Notes: generated by a model from the sequence alone, not told the origin. 5,419 nt of DNA from Candidatus Treponema excrementipullorum (GCA_018883625.1 JAHLFV010000160.1:1-5419), one strand, 5' to 3'; shown: positions 1 to 5,419, counted from the stretch's first letter. Made by a program: numbers and translations.

Positions 1-50
1 GCGTTTGGTTTACACCCAAAATGTCGGGAGTTCGATCCTCTCAGCGCCCA
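1..50 (+). tRNA. tRNA-Val (anticodon UAC), 3' part only
   Basis: This is the 3' portion of a tRNA; the acceptor 5' strand and most of the D arm lie before the window. The anticodon stem is TTTGG (4-8) with CCAAA (16-20), closing the loop TTTACAC (9-15), so the anticodon is TAC at 11-13, which reads GUA valine codons. A 5-base variable region (21-25) follows, then the T arm GGGAG (26-30) / TTCGATC / CTCTC (38-42), the acceptor 3' strand at 43-49 and the discriminator A at 50. The next bases are TAG, so the 3' CCA is not encoded and must be added by tRNA nucleotidyltransferase. The valine assignment rests on the anticodon alone, but the fold is clear. Confidence 0.93.
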
Positions 51-51
51 T

Positions 52-78
52 AGCCATCCTTTGAGGGTGGCTTTTTTT
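52..78 (+). terminator. Rho-independent terminator after tRNA-Val
   Basis: AGCCATCC (52-59) pairs over 8 bp, with one T-G pair, with GGGTGGCT (65-72) around the loop TTTGA, and T72-T78 follow directly. It begins two bases after the tRNA discriminator base, so it ends the tRNA transcript and separates it from the convergent rubrerythrin gene. Confidence 0.93.
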
Positions 79-135
79 ATGTCTCTACCCTTTTTGAATT
101 TCTTTTAATTCCAAGTAATATTCAGGTATGATTTT

Positions 136-190
136 AAAATAGAAAGACCGTTCCCGTACCTTAGATGATTCTTACAGTACAGAAACGGTC
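136..190 (-). terminator. Long-stem terminator of the rubrerythrin gene
   Basis: Two 14-base arms (146-159 and 177-190) enclose a 17-base loop. Read as - strand RNA, all 14 positions pair, with two G-U wobbles, and the stem is followed by a U-rich tract (TTTCTATTTT, 145-136). Read as + strand RNA, the same two positions are C-A mismatches and no T-run follows 190, so the structure belongs to the - strand. The stem starts 21 bases after the rubrerythrin stop codon. Confidence 0.85.
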
Positions 191-211
191 TATATCTAAA
201 TAAAGCAAATC

Positions 212-751
212 TTAGTAGTTTTCAGCAAGGATTCTGAAATATGACTGAGGATGAGCACATACGGGGCATACTTCCGGTGCTTTTTTACCGATAACAACGT
301 GTCCGCAGTTACCGCACTGCCACATCATGTCACCGTCTCTGGAGAATACCAATCCACCTTCAACGTTGGCAAGAAGTTTTAAGTATCTTTCTTCGTGGCG
401 TTTTTCTACGGCAGCAACACCTTCAAACAAAGCAGCAATTTCATCAAAACCTTCTTCTTTTGCTTCTTTGGCAAAAGTGGCATACATATCTGTCCATTCA
501 TAGTTTTCACCAGCAGCTGCATCTTTTAAGTTTTCTGCAGTAGTACCGATGCCGCCGTGAAGCAATTTGAACCACAACTTTGCGTGTTCTTTTTCGTTGG
601 CAGCTGTTTCTTCAAAAAGTTCTGCAATCTGTACATAGCCGTCTTTTTTAGCTTTTGAAGCGTAGTAGCTGTACTTATTGCGAGCCATTGATTCCCCTGC
701 AAAAGCAGTCTGGAGATTTGCTTCTGTTTTTGTTCCTTTTAAGTCCTTCAT
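212..751 (-). CDS. rbr: Rubrerythrin (diiron peroxidase with C-terminal rubredoxin domain)
   Basis: This is a 179-residue cytoplasmic protein of classical rubrerythrin layout and normal length. Residues 1 to about 135 form the ferritin-like four-helix domain. The likely diiron ligands are E20, E53 and H56 (in NEKEH), E96/E99 (in AKEAKEEGF) and E116/H119 (in VEKRHEE). Residues about 143-179 are the rubredoxin-like iron domain, with C146/C149 (CGNC) and C162/C165 (CPVC). In the family the protein reduces hydrogen peroxide to water, the rubredoxin iron passing electrons to the diiron site, and it protects anaerobes from oxidative stress. The ATG at 751 is preceded by GAGAGG (758-763) at 6 bases, and the N-terminus MKDLKGTKTE matches the family start. 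The gene has its own promoter and terminator, so it is probably a single-gene unit. I see no PerR-type palindrome in the promoter. Confidence 0.96.
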   Translation of the reverse strand: MKDLKGTKTEANLQTAFAGESMARNKYSYYASKAKKDGYVQIAELFEETAANEKEHAKLWFKLLHGGIGTTAENLKDAAAGENYEWTDMYATFAKEAKEEGFDEIAALFEGVAAVEKRHEERYLKLLANVEGGLVFSRDGDMMWQCGNCGHVVIGKKAPEVCPVCAHPQSYFRILAENY

Positions 752-779
752 AAAAAACCTCTCATATTAAGAATTACAA

Positions 780-812
780 GGTTGACCCACCGCATAAACG
801 CTGGGTGTTACC
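780..812 (-). promoter_or_regulatory. Hairpin in the rubrerythrin 5' leader
   Basis: In the - strand transcript, ACCCA (806-802) pairs with TGGGT (789-785). The stem extends inward with GC (801-800)/GC (793-792) across a 2-base bulge. It extends outward, past a small internal loop, with GGT (812-810)/ACC (782-780). It lies between the predicted transcription start (about 818) and the ribosome binding site (758-763), which it does not cover. It matches no riboswitch I recognise. It may stabilise the mRNA, or it may be chance. Confidence 0.4.
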
Positions 813-824
813 CCTTGCGAACTC

Positions 825-852
825 ATTATACCTATTTTCCCCTTCTTTTCAA
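825..852 (-). promoter_or_regulatory. Sigma70-type promoter of the rubrerythrin gene
   Basis: On the - strand there is a perfect -10 TATAAT (830-825) and a good -35 TTGAAA (852-847), separated by 16 bases. Transcription would start near 818, giving a leader of about 67 bases before the ATG. It sits in the gap between clpC and rbr, which supports separate expression of the rubrerythrin. Confidence 0.8.
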
Positions 853-860
853 GGAGAAAA
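835..860. repeat. 10-bp inverted repeat covering the rubrerythrin -35
   Basis: TTTTCCCCTT (835-844) and AAGGAGAAAA (851-860) are inverted copies with one non-matching position, separated by CTTTTC. In - strand RNA the odd position is a G-U wobble. The -35 hexamer (847-852) lies in the spacer and the first bases of one arm, which is where an operator would act. It also lies 55 bases beyond the clpC stop codon and could slow or end clpC transcription, but no U-run follows, so an ordinary terminator is unlikely. Confidence 0.5.
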
Positions 861-915
861 GTCCCTAAATTCCCCAAAACATCAGAATATTTATCTGTTT
901 TAACACGTATACATA

Positions 916-3507
916 CTATACATTCACAGTTTCAATATCCTCTACAGGCGGTAATGTTTTATCAGTTTCAGACGGAATTGCTTCCGATTTTGCCTCTTTT
1001 TTATGTTTTGATTTTGTAATGGTCACTTTGATAGCGTCTTTTACAAAATCTACCACTGCTTTGTTTCCTCGTGTATCAGGATTTTTGATTCCTTCTTCAA
1101 TAAGACAAACTGCTAACCTATCCTCTATTTCACGCTGTATAAGACGACGCATAGGTCTTGCTCCCAACAAGGGATCGTATCCTTTTTCTGCCAAGTATTT
1201 TTTTGCCCCGGGTTTTACAGAAAGGGTCAACTCTTTTTCTGAAAGCCTTGTTTCCAGTTCCTGTAATTGAATTTCCAAAATGCGTTCCACATCTTTTGGA
1301 GTCAGGGCAGTGAAAACTATGGTGTCATCAATGCGATTCAATAATTCGGGACTCAGTATCTTTTTCAACTCCGTTAAAGCCCCTTCTTTGATGGTTTCGT
1401 AAGACGGTGTTCCCCGCTCTGTAAGAGAAAAACCTAGGGGGCTTGTCTCTGTAATCTGACGGATTCCGGCATTACTGGTCATAATAATGACGGTATTTCT
1501 GAAATTTACGGTATGTCCCAAGTTATCGGTCAGTTCACCCTCTTCCAATATCTGTAACAGCAAATTAAACACGTCGGGATGAGCTTTTTCTATTTCGTCA
1601 AGCAACACTACGGAATAAGGATGCCGACGTACTTTTTCTGTAAGCACACCGCCTTCTTCAAAACCTACGTATCCGGGAGGCGCTCCCACCAAGCGGCTGG
1701 AATTATGTTTTTCCATATAGTCGCTCATGTCTACACGAATAAGCGCATCTTCCGTACCAAACAGATATTGAGCTAAGGTTTTTGCCAATAAAGTTTTTCC
1801 CACTCCTGTCGGTCCTAAAAATATAAAGGACCCCGCCGGTCGTCTTGAAGAAGAAACTCCCGTTCTGGCTCGTCGTATAGCAGAAGTAATGGAAGTAACC
1901 GCTTCTTTTTGTCCTATAACAGACTTATGAAGTTCTTCTTCCATACGGAGCAGTTTTACTAACTCGGAATCTGTAAGTTGTTCCAAAGGGATACCGGTCA
2001 TATTGGCAATAACGGTACATACATCCTTGGTGGTAACTGTTTTTATTCCGGATAAATCATTATGCTCCCACTTATCCCGAAGGATTTCCAGTTGATTTTT
2101 CAAAAGATGCACTTTATCCCGAATCTCGGCTGCACCTTCGTAATCTTGATTTTGTACCATTAACTTTTTTTCTTCAGATAATTGGGCTATATTCTTTTCT
2201 AAGGTGTCCAATTCTGAAGGTTTGTCATCCTCGATTATTTTCTTCATGGCACCGGCTTCATCTAAAATATCGATGGCTTTATCCGGCAAACATCTATCGG
2301 TTATATACCGACGGGCAAAGCGAACAGCGGTAGGAATAACGTCTTGTTCATACCGCACTCCATGAAAATCTTCGTAACGTTTTTTCAGGCCTTCCAAAAT
2401 CTGAATTGATTCCAAGTCGGTAGGCTCTTCTACTAAAACAGACTGAAAACGTCGCTCTAATGCGGCATCTTTTTCAAAATATTTTCTGTACTCTGATAAC
2501 GTGGTGGCACCGATACACTGTAACTCTCCCCGAGCAAGAGCCGGCTTTAAAAGATTGGATGCATCCATGGTACCTTCTGCTCCACCGGCACCTATCAAGG
2601 TGTGAAGTTCATCTATAAATAAAATTATGTCTTTTTTGTCGGAAACTTCTTTTACGATACGTTTAATCCGCTCTTCAAATTCTCCCCGATACTTTGTTCC
2701 TGCTACAACGGATCCTAAATCCAAAGCTATAATTTTCTTTTTAAGCAAGTTTCGCGGCACCTGTCCCAACACGATTCGCTGAGCTAAACCTTCTATAATT
2801 GCTGTTTTGCCTACTCCCGGTTCTCCCAACAACACAGGATTGTTTTTTGTCCTTCGGGAAAGAATCTGCACTACCCGAAGGATTTCTTTATCTCGCCCTA
2901 CAACAGGGTCCAATTGTTGAGAAGAAGCCAAAGAGGTCAAATCTCGGCTAAACTCTGCTAAAAACGATTGAGCATTTTGTCCTTTGTCCTGTTGCATAGT
3001 ATGGTTGACACTATCAAAAAAAGAATTAGCCATAGCTTTAACCTTTTGATTGTCATAAGAGGATTGGAGTTTTTCATAAATCTGTAAAACAGCACCGTAT
3101 ACATCATCTATGGTTATGGATGCTTTTTCAAAAAAACGGGCAGTGACACTGTATTGTTCCCGGATTGCCGCTATTACTAAATGTTCTGTCCCGATATATT
3201 CTTTTCGCAAAGACCGAGACTCTATAGAGGCTGCGTCCAACATGGTTCGTAAACGTCGGGAAGCAGGCAATTCATCCAAAGTAACATCTCTACCTTGGAG
3301 CGTAAGGCTCTGTTCCAACGCCAATTGAAAAGTTAGCACATTAATGTGTAACTTTTGCAATAAAATATATCCTAAACCGTCACCTTTTTTTAACAATGCA
3401 ATCAATACATGTTCAGGCAACAGTTGGTCACTGCCACCCAGTTTACCTTCTTCTTGGGCATATATAGTAATAAGTTTATGTGCCCGGGGTGATAAATTTT
3501 TAGCCAT
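916..3507 (-). CDS. clpC: ClpC, AAA+ unfoldase of the ClpCP protease
   Basis: This 863-residue Hsp100 protein unfolds substrates and threads them into ClpP in the cytoplasm. Residues 1 to about 145 are the double Clp_N domain. E32 (in PEH) and E108 (in GTEH) fall at the positions of the two glutamates that bind phosphoarginine in Bacillus ClpC. AAA+ domain 1 has Walker A GEPGVGKT (228-235), pore loop KYRG (272-275), Walker B IILFIDE (294-300) and an arginine finger in ERRF (351-354). The short coiled-coil M domain with a UVR motif lies at about 430-478, the feature that separates ClpC from ClpA and ClpB. AAA+ domain 2 has Walker A GPTGVGKT (565-572), pore loop GYVG (612-615), Walker B VVLLDE (633-638), NRID (724-727) and sensor 2 GARPMRR (782-788). 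The ClpP-docking loop is LGF (691-693). A charged tail of about 35 residues (829-863), Lys-rich then Glu-rich, goes beyond the usual end of the fold. The start is set by the N-domain alignment, since the ribosome binding site is odd. Confidence 0.97.
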   Translation of the reverse strand: MAKNLSPRAHKLITIYAQEEGKLGGSDQLLPEHVLIALLKKGDGLGYILLQKLHINVLTFQLALEQSLTLQGRDVTLDELPASRRLRTMLDAASIESRSLRKEYIGTEHLVIAAIREQYSVTARFFEKASITIDDVYGAVLQIYEKLQSSYDNQKVKAMANSFFDSVNHTMQQDKGQNAQSFLAEFSRDLTSLASSQQLDPVVGRDKEILRVVQILSRRTKNNPVLLGEPGVGKTAIIEGLAQRIVLGQVPRNLLKKKIIALDLGSVVAGTKYRGEFEERIKRIVKEVSDKKDIILFIDELHTLIGAGGAEGTMDASNLLKPALARGELQCIGATTLSEYRKYFEKDAALERRFQSVLVEEPTDLESIQILEGLKKRYEDFHGVRYEQDVIPTAVRFARRYITDRCLPDKAIDILDEAGAMKKIIEDDKPSELDTLEKNIAQLSEEKKLMVQNQDYEGAAEIRDKVHLLKNQLEILRDKWEHNDLSGIKTVTTKDVCTVIANMTGIPLEQLTDSELVKLLRMEEELHKSVIGQKEAVTSITSAIRRARTGVSSSRRPAGSFIFLGPTGVGKTLLAKTLAQYLFGTEDALIRVDMSDYMEKHNSSRLVGAPPGYVGFEEGGVLTEKVRRHPYSVVLLDEIEKAHPDVFNLLLQILEEGELTDNLGHTVNFRNTVIIMTSNAGIRQITETSPLGFSLTERGTPSYETIKEGALTELKKILSPELLNRIDDTIVFTALTPKDVERILEIQLQELETRLSEKELTLSVKPGAKKYLAEKGYDPLLGARPMRRLIQREIEDRLAVCLIEEGIKNPDTRGNKAVVDFVKDAIKVTITKSKHKKEAKSEAIPSETDKTLPPVEDIETVNV

Positions 3508-3510
3508 AGT

Positions 3511-3516
3511 CCCCCC
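3511..3516 (-). promoter_or_regulatory. Unusual G6 ribosome binding site of clpC
   Basis: The only purine-rich stretch before the clpC ATG is GGGGGG, ending 3 bases from the start codon. It can pair with the anti-Shine-Dalgarno sequence through G-C and G-U pairs, but it is not a normal AGGAGG and the spacing is short. No other in-frame start is better: the ClpC N-domain begins right at this ATG. Confidence 0.5.
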
Positions 3517-3526
3517 ATTGATTTTT

Positions 3527-3540
3527 AAGCCACTAGGCTT
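3527..3540 (-). repeat. Small hairpin just upstream of the clpC ribosome binding site
   Basis: AAGCC (3540-3536 on the - strand) pairs with GGCTT (3531-3527) around a 4-base loop. It ends 10 bases before the G6 ribosome binding site. It is short enough to be chance, but it is one of two structures in this 122-base gap. In the - strand it is followed by A residues, so it is not a terminator for mcsB. Confidence 0.3.
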
Positions 3541-3567
3541 TTACATTAGTCTATTCATTACGTCATG

Positions 3568-3592
3568 TACATGGTACAGTACGCACCATGTA
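3568..3592. promoter_or_regulatory. Perfect 8-bp inverted repeat (9-base spacer) ahead of clpC, possible operator
   Basis: TACATGGT (3568-3575) and ACCATGTA (3585-3592) are perfect inverted copies with a 9-base spacer. A 10-bp palindrome CATGTACATG (3564-3573) overlaps one arm. The geometry resembles the HrcA CIRCE element (9-N9-9), but the sequence does not match CIRCE (TTAGCACTC) or the CtsR heptamer repeat (GGTCAAA). A - strand -10-like TATTAT (3597-3592) abuts the outer arm, with only a poor -35 (TTGTTT) upstream. It could be an operator at an internal clpC promoter or an mRNA hairpin; neither is proven. Confidence 0.45.
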
Positions 3593-3629
3593 TAATAACA
3601 GTATTATGCAAGTAGAAACAATAAAATTA

Positions 3630-4781
3630 TCACTCAAAGTATAATTTTACGTCTTCTAAAGCCTCTTGTACCAGAAGACACCGCAATCTGGAAGTAACAA
3701 GAGAAGTATTTTCGGTAACGTCTTTTTCAAACAAAAAACTGCTACTTTGCTTTAAGTAATTGATATGTCCGTTTCTGACACGATATAATAGCGCGTAAAG
3801 TTCAGGAAAGTCTATTCCCAAAACAGCCTTTGCACTGACGCCTAAATTCATAGCAGAAACAATTTCTATAGCCTCGCTGCACTCCAAGAATTTTGAAAAC
3901 TTGGCAACAGCAAACATCTTGCTGATTATATGCTGGAGTACAGTGGGTTTTTGAGTAATCAATTCCTGCCGGGCTTTCCGTTCACTGGCGCACAGGGTCA
4001 TAACCACTGTATCAAATTCCGCAACTTGGTTTTCTTCATTACCTGTAAAACAATATCGAGAAGTTAGCTGATAGTATGCACCCAAAGCTTCAAAGGGTAC
4101 AGTGGTTCCTCCGTAAACAGGCTCCAAAAGGCAGTTTTGCTTAGAAAGTTTCTCTATGGTTTCTTTGATTTTTTGACTGTGGAGTAAACCCGGCAAAAAT
4201 AATCGGACAGACAACTGCATACCACTGCCGGCATCCATCAAATCGGAAGTTAAATACCCAAAATCATAGGATGCAGCAAACTGTAAACTTTTTTGCAATA
4301 CGCTGTCGATCTCTTTTCCCAACGCCCAAGTTTCTCCAATGTTATAACCGGCCGTATAAGATACAATGGCAACATGATTGTCTCCGTTTACCAAACAGGA
4401 TACACGACCGTCAGTACGTACTACAATCCCCGGTTCCCACTCATATTTCCGCACAATATCTATATTTTGAGAGTTAATTTCCCGTTCTGCATAATTCCGC
4501 TCCGGCAACACTCCCCGTTCAGCCAGCAGTTGGCGAGCACTAAAATCCAGTTGATTAACACCGATATGCTGAAATCGGTCAGGATTGTCAGCCTTAGAAA
4601 AAGCATCAAAAACCAAAGCTTGTACACGCTCCAAATCATCAACAGAAGCTTCACAGGGAAATACAAAATTGGCGAGATTACGAACTAAACGTATCCTGGT
4701 AGCCAGAACAACATCCTGTTCCGGCCCTTCTTGGGCATACCATACTGTTCCGGAACTAAGGGTATCGGGATGACTACTCAT
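3630..4781 (-). CDS. mcsB: McsB-family protein (phosphagen-kinase fold), probably catalytically degenerate
   Basis: This 383-residue protein is full length and uninterrupted (Bacillus McsB is about 360). In the family it phosphorylates protein arginines, marking damaged proteins and the repressor CtsR for ClpC. Homology is clear: the WYAQEGPEQDVVLATRIRLV segment (14-33) keeps the ATP-binding arginines R29, R31 and R34, and GYLTS (175-179) follows. The other active-site signatures are altered. NEEDHxR reads NGDNHVA (132-138). The Cys-containing CPTNxGTGxRAS reads DLMDAGSGMQLS (180-191), losing Cys and Arg. RGxYGEG reads EPVYGGT (220-226). No RDxxRA pocket is seen near the C-terminus. I chose the ATG at 4781, which has GGAGAAGG at 8 bases and overlaps the mcsA stop by 8 bases. 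An in-frame GTG at 4811 would add 10 residues but has no good ribosome binding site. The family call is firm; kinase activity is doubtful. Confidence 0.9.
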   Translation of the reverse strand: MSSHPDTLSSGTVWYAQEGPEQDVVLATRIRLVRNLANFVFPCEASVDDLERVQALVFDAFSKADNPDRFQHIGVNQLDFSARQLLAERGVLPERNYAEREINSQNIDIVRKYEWEPGIVVRTDGRVSCLVNGDNHVAIVSYTAGYNIGETWALGKEIDSVLQKSLQFAASYDFGYLTSDLMDAGSGMQLSVRLFLPGLLHSQKIKETIEKLSKQNCLLEPVYGGTTVPFEALGAYYQLTSRYCFTGNEENQVAEFDTVVMTLCASERKARQELITQKPTVLQHIISKMFAVAKFSKFLECSEAIEIVSAMNLGVSAKAVLGIDFPELYALLYRVRNGHINYLKQSSSFLFEKDVTENTSLVTSRLRCLLVQEALEDVKLYFE

Positions 4782-5283
4782 GAAGGGGACCTTCTCCGTT
4801 AGCCACGGCACACTTATCTAAAGTTTTTAACAGGTCACGATATGTGGCTGCTTTTTCATATTCTTCTTTTGCAATGGATTGTTCCAGTTTATTTTTCAAA
4901 AGCATTCTGTCTGTCAGCACGGATTTAAAATGAGCTAAACGTTGAGGCAAAGAACCGGTGTAAGGTCCTGTTTGGTTAACTTTTTCCAGTGACTCTTTCA
5001 ATTCCTTTGCAAAAATATTGTAACATTCGGGACAACCTACCGTACCCCTAGTTTCTACTACAGAAGCCGAAGTTCCGCAGACAGGACAAAGTCTGTCCTT
5101 TTTTACCGATCTGTTTAAATTTTCAAACAGTCCTGTCAAAGTAGTTTCCAACTTTCCGTTACCGGGGGTAATTCCCCTTTCTTTAGCACAGTTTAAGCAA
5201 AGATACAACTCCTTTTTTCCTTCATTGGTAACTTGCTGAATCATCATTACTGCTTTTCTGAGCCCGCATATATTGCACATCAT
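4774..5283 (-). CDS. mcsA: McsA-like zinc-finger/UVR protein, partner of McsB
   Basis: This 169-residue cytoplasmic protein is slightly shorter than Bacillus McsA. It has four CxxC pairs: C3/C6, C29/C32, C66/C69 and C84/C87. These should form two zinc sites, the first two pairs building one and the last two the other. Residues about 127-158 are a UVR motif (around KEEYEKAATYRD), the same kind of helical hairpin found in the ClpC M domain. In Bacillus McsA binds and activates McsB, and the cysteines sense oxidants and metals. The first of two consecutive ATG codons (5283) is taken because AAGGAAG (5299-5293) lies 9 bases before it. The gene starts 3 bases after the permease stop and overlaps mcsB by 8 bases. 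Other proteins with UVR motifs exist, but the four CxxC pairs and the adjacent mcsB make McsA the best call. Confidence 0.9.
   Translation of the reverse strand: MMCNICGLRKAVMMIQQVTNEGKKELYLCLNCAKERGITPGNGKLETTLTGLFENLNRSVKKDRLCPVCGTSASVVETRGTVGCPECYNIFAKELKESLEKVNQTGPYTGSLPQRLAHFKSVLTDRMLLKNKLEQSIAKEEYEKAATYRDLLKTLDKCAVANGEGPLHE
4790..4797 (-). promoter_or_regulatory. Ribosome binding site that fixes the mcsB start
   Basis: GGAGAAGG lies 8 bases before the ATG at 4781, inside the end of mcsA. It favours this start over the GTG at 4811. The stop of mcsA falls within the first codons of mcsB (ATGAGTAG), the arrangement expected for translational coupling. Confidence 0.75.
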
Positions 5284-5286
5284 GTT

Positions 5287-5419
5287 TTAAATCTTCCTTA
5301 AAGTATCTAACGGTTTTTCTGATCCGGCTTTAATACTCGGTAAGGCAGAAACAACCACAGATAAAATCAGTGTTCCCATAACAATAACAAAGACACTGTT
5401 GAAAGGCAACACTACAGGT
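5287..5419 (-). CDS. C-terminus of an ABC transporter permease (FtsX/LolE-like), partial
   Basis: An open frame enters from the window edge and gives 43 residues ending at TAA (5289-5287). It contains one hydrophobic segment (about residues 8-27 of the visible part, VFVIVMGTLILSVVVSALPS). A short polar tail, KAGSEKPLDTLRKI, follows. A last membrane helix followed by a tail of the type KA...P.D.LR is the usual ending of MacB/FtsX/LolC-E permeases, so I infer that family. These proteins couple an ATPase to lipoprotein release, export or cell-wall signalling. The gene is 3 bases from mcsA and probably co-transcribed. The start and most of the protein are outside the window, and the family call depends on this short tail. 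Confidence 0.6.
   Translation of the reverse strand, partial: PVVLPFNSVFVIVMGTLILSVVVSALPSIKAGSEKPLDTLRKI

Noticed and set aside
79..135. A/T-rich stretch between the two convergent terminators
   Set aside because: No gene, repeat or promoter with support is visible there.
876..901. Possible clpC terminator: AAAACA/TGTTTT arms 14 bases after the clpC stop
   Set aside because: The stem is only A/T-rich pairs with a bulge and a weak CAGA/TCTG core, and the T residues are within the stem. I see no convincing clpC terminator, so some readthrough into rbr is possible.
1019..3595. Several 65-83-codon open frames on the + strand opposite clpC
   Set aside because: All are antisense shadows of a conserved gene, with Cys/Ser/Arg-rich composition and no domain.
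3591..3596. TATAAT on the + strand in the mcsB-clpC gap
   Set aside because: No -35-like hexamer at 16-18 bases upstream and no + strand gene to serve.
3592..3619. Internal clpC promoter with TTGTTT and TATTAT on the - strand
   Set aside because: The -35 matches consensus poorly and the spacing is 18 bases; the region is A/T-rich, so the match is too weak to call as a promoter.
4293..4688. 131-codon open frame on the + strand opposite mcsB, and a shorter one at 4271-4477
   Set aside because: They lie fully inside mcsB on the other strand, show no ribosome binding site or recognisable domain, and mcsB has clear homology along this stretch.
4782..4811. Longer mcsB from a GTG at 4811 (393 residues)
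   Set aside because: There is no good ribosome binding site ahead of the GTG, GGAGAAGG is well placed for the ATG at 4781, and the family N-terminus fits the shorter form.

Overview
The window looks like chromosomal DNA from a low-to-moderate GC anaerobic bacterium. The rubrerythrin gene suggests an anaerobic or microaerophilic life. A McsA-McsB-ClpC cluster is typical of Firmicutes and of some spirochaetes. The tRNA gene encodes no 3' CCA, no CtsR gene or CtsR-type operator is visible, and the ClpC sequence is not the classical Bacillus type. I lean towards a Treponema-like spirochaete, with a divergent Firmicute as the alternative, at low confidence.

Layout: the 3' half of a tRNA-Val(UAC) gene on the + strand (1-50) is followed at once by a rho-independent terminator. 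Everything else is on the - strand. In transcription order these are: the C-terminus of an FtsX/LolE-type ABC permease (5287-5419, cut by the window edge), mcsA (4774-5283), mcsB (3630-4781), a 122-base gap with strong dyad symmetry, clpC (916-3507), and a rubrerythrin gene (212-751) with its own sigma70-type promoter and a long-stem terminator. The permease and mcsA are 3 bases apart and mcsA overlaps mcsB by 8 bases, so these three are probably one transcript that may continue into clpC.

In the Bacillus model, McsB (activated by the zinc protein McsA) phosphorylates arginines on damaged proteins, and ClpC recognises phosphoarginine through its N-domain and feeds the proteins to ClpP. Here ClpC is intact and keeps both glutamates that bind phosphoarginine in Bacillus ClpC. 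McsA keeps all four CxxC pairs. McsB, however, has lost most of the conserved phosphagen-kinase active-site signatures: the NEEDHxR loop, the catalytic Cys motif, the RGxYGEG motif and the C-terminal RDxxRA pocket. It reads as a full-length pseudokinase. That mismatch is the most interesting point in the window: it suggests a McsB that works as an adaptor or scaffold for ClpC rather than as an arginine kinase, or one with altered chemistry.

Other points are a 25-base inverted repeat ahead of clpC with the 9-base spacer of a CIRCE element but a different sequence, an unusual G6 ribosome binding site on clpC, and a 26-base inverted repeat lying over the -35 of the rubrerythrin promoter.
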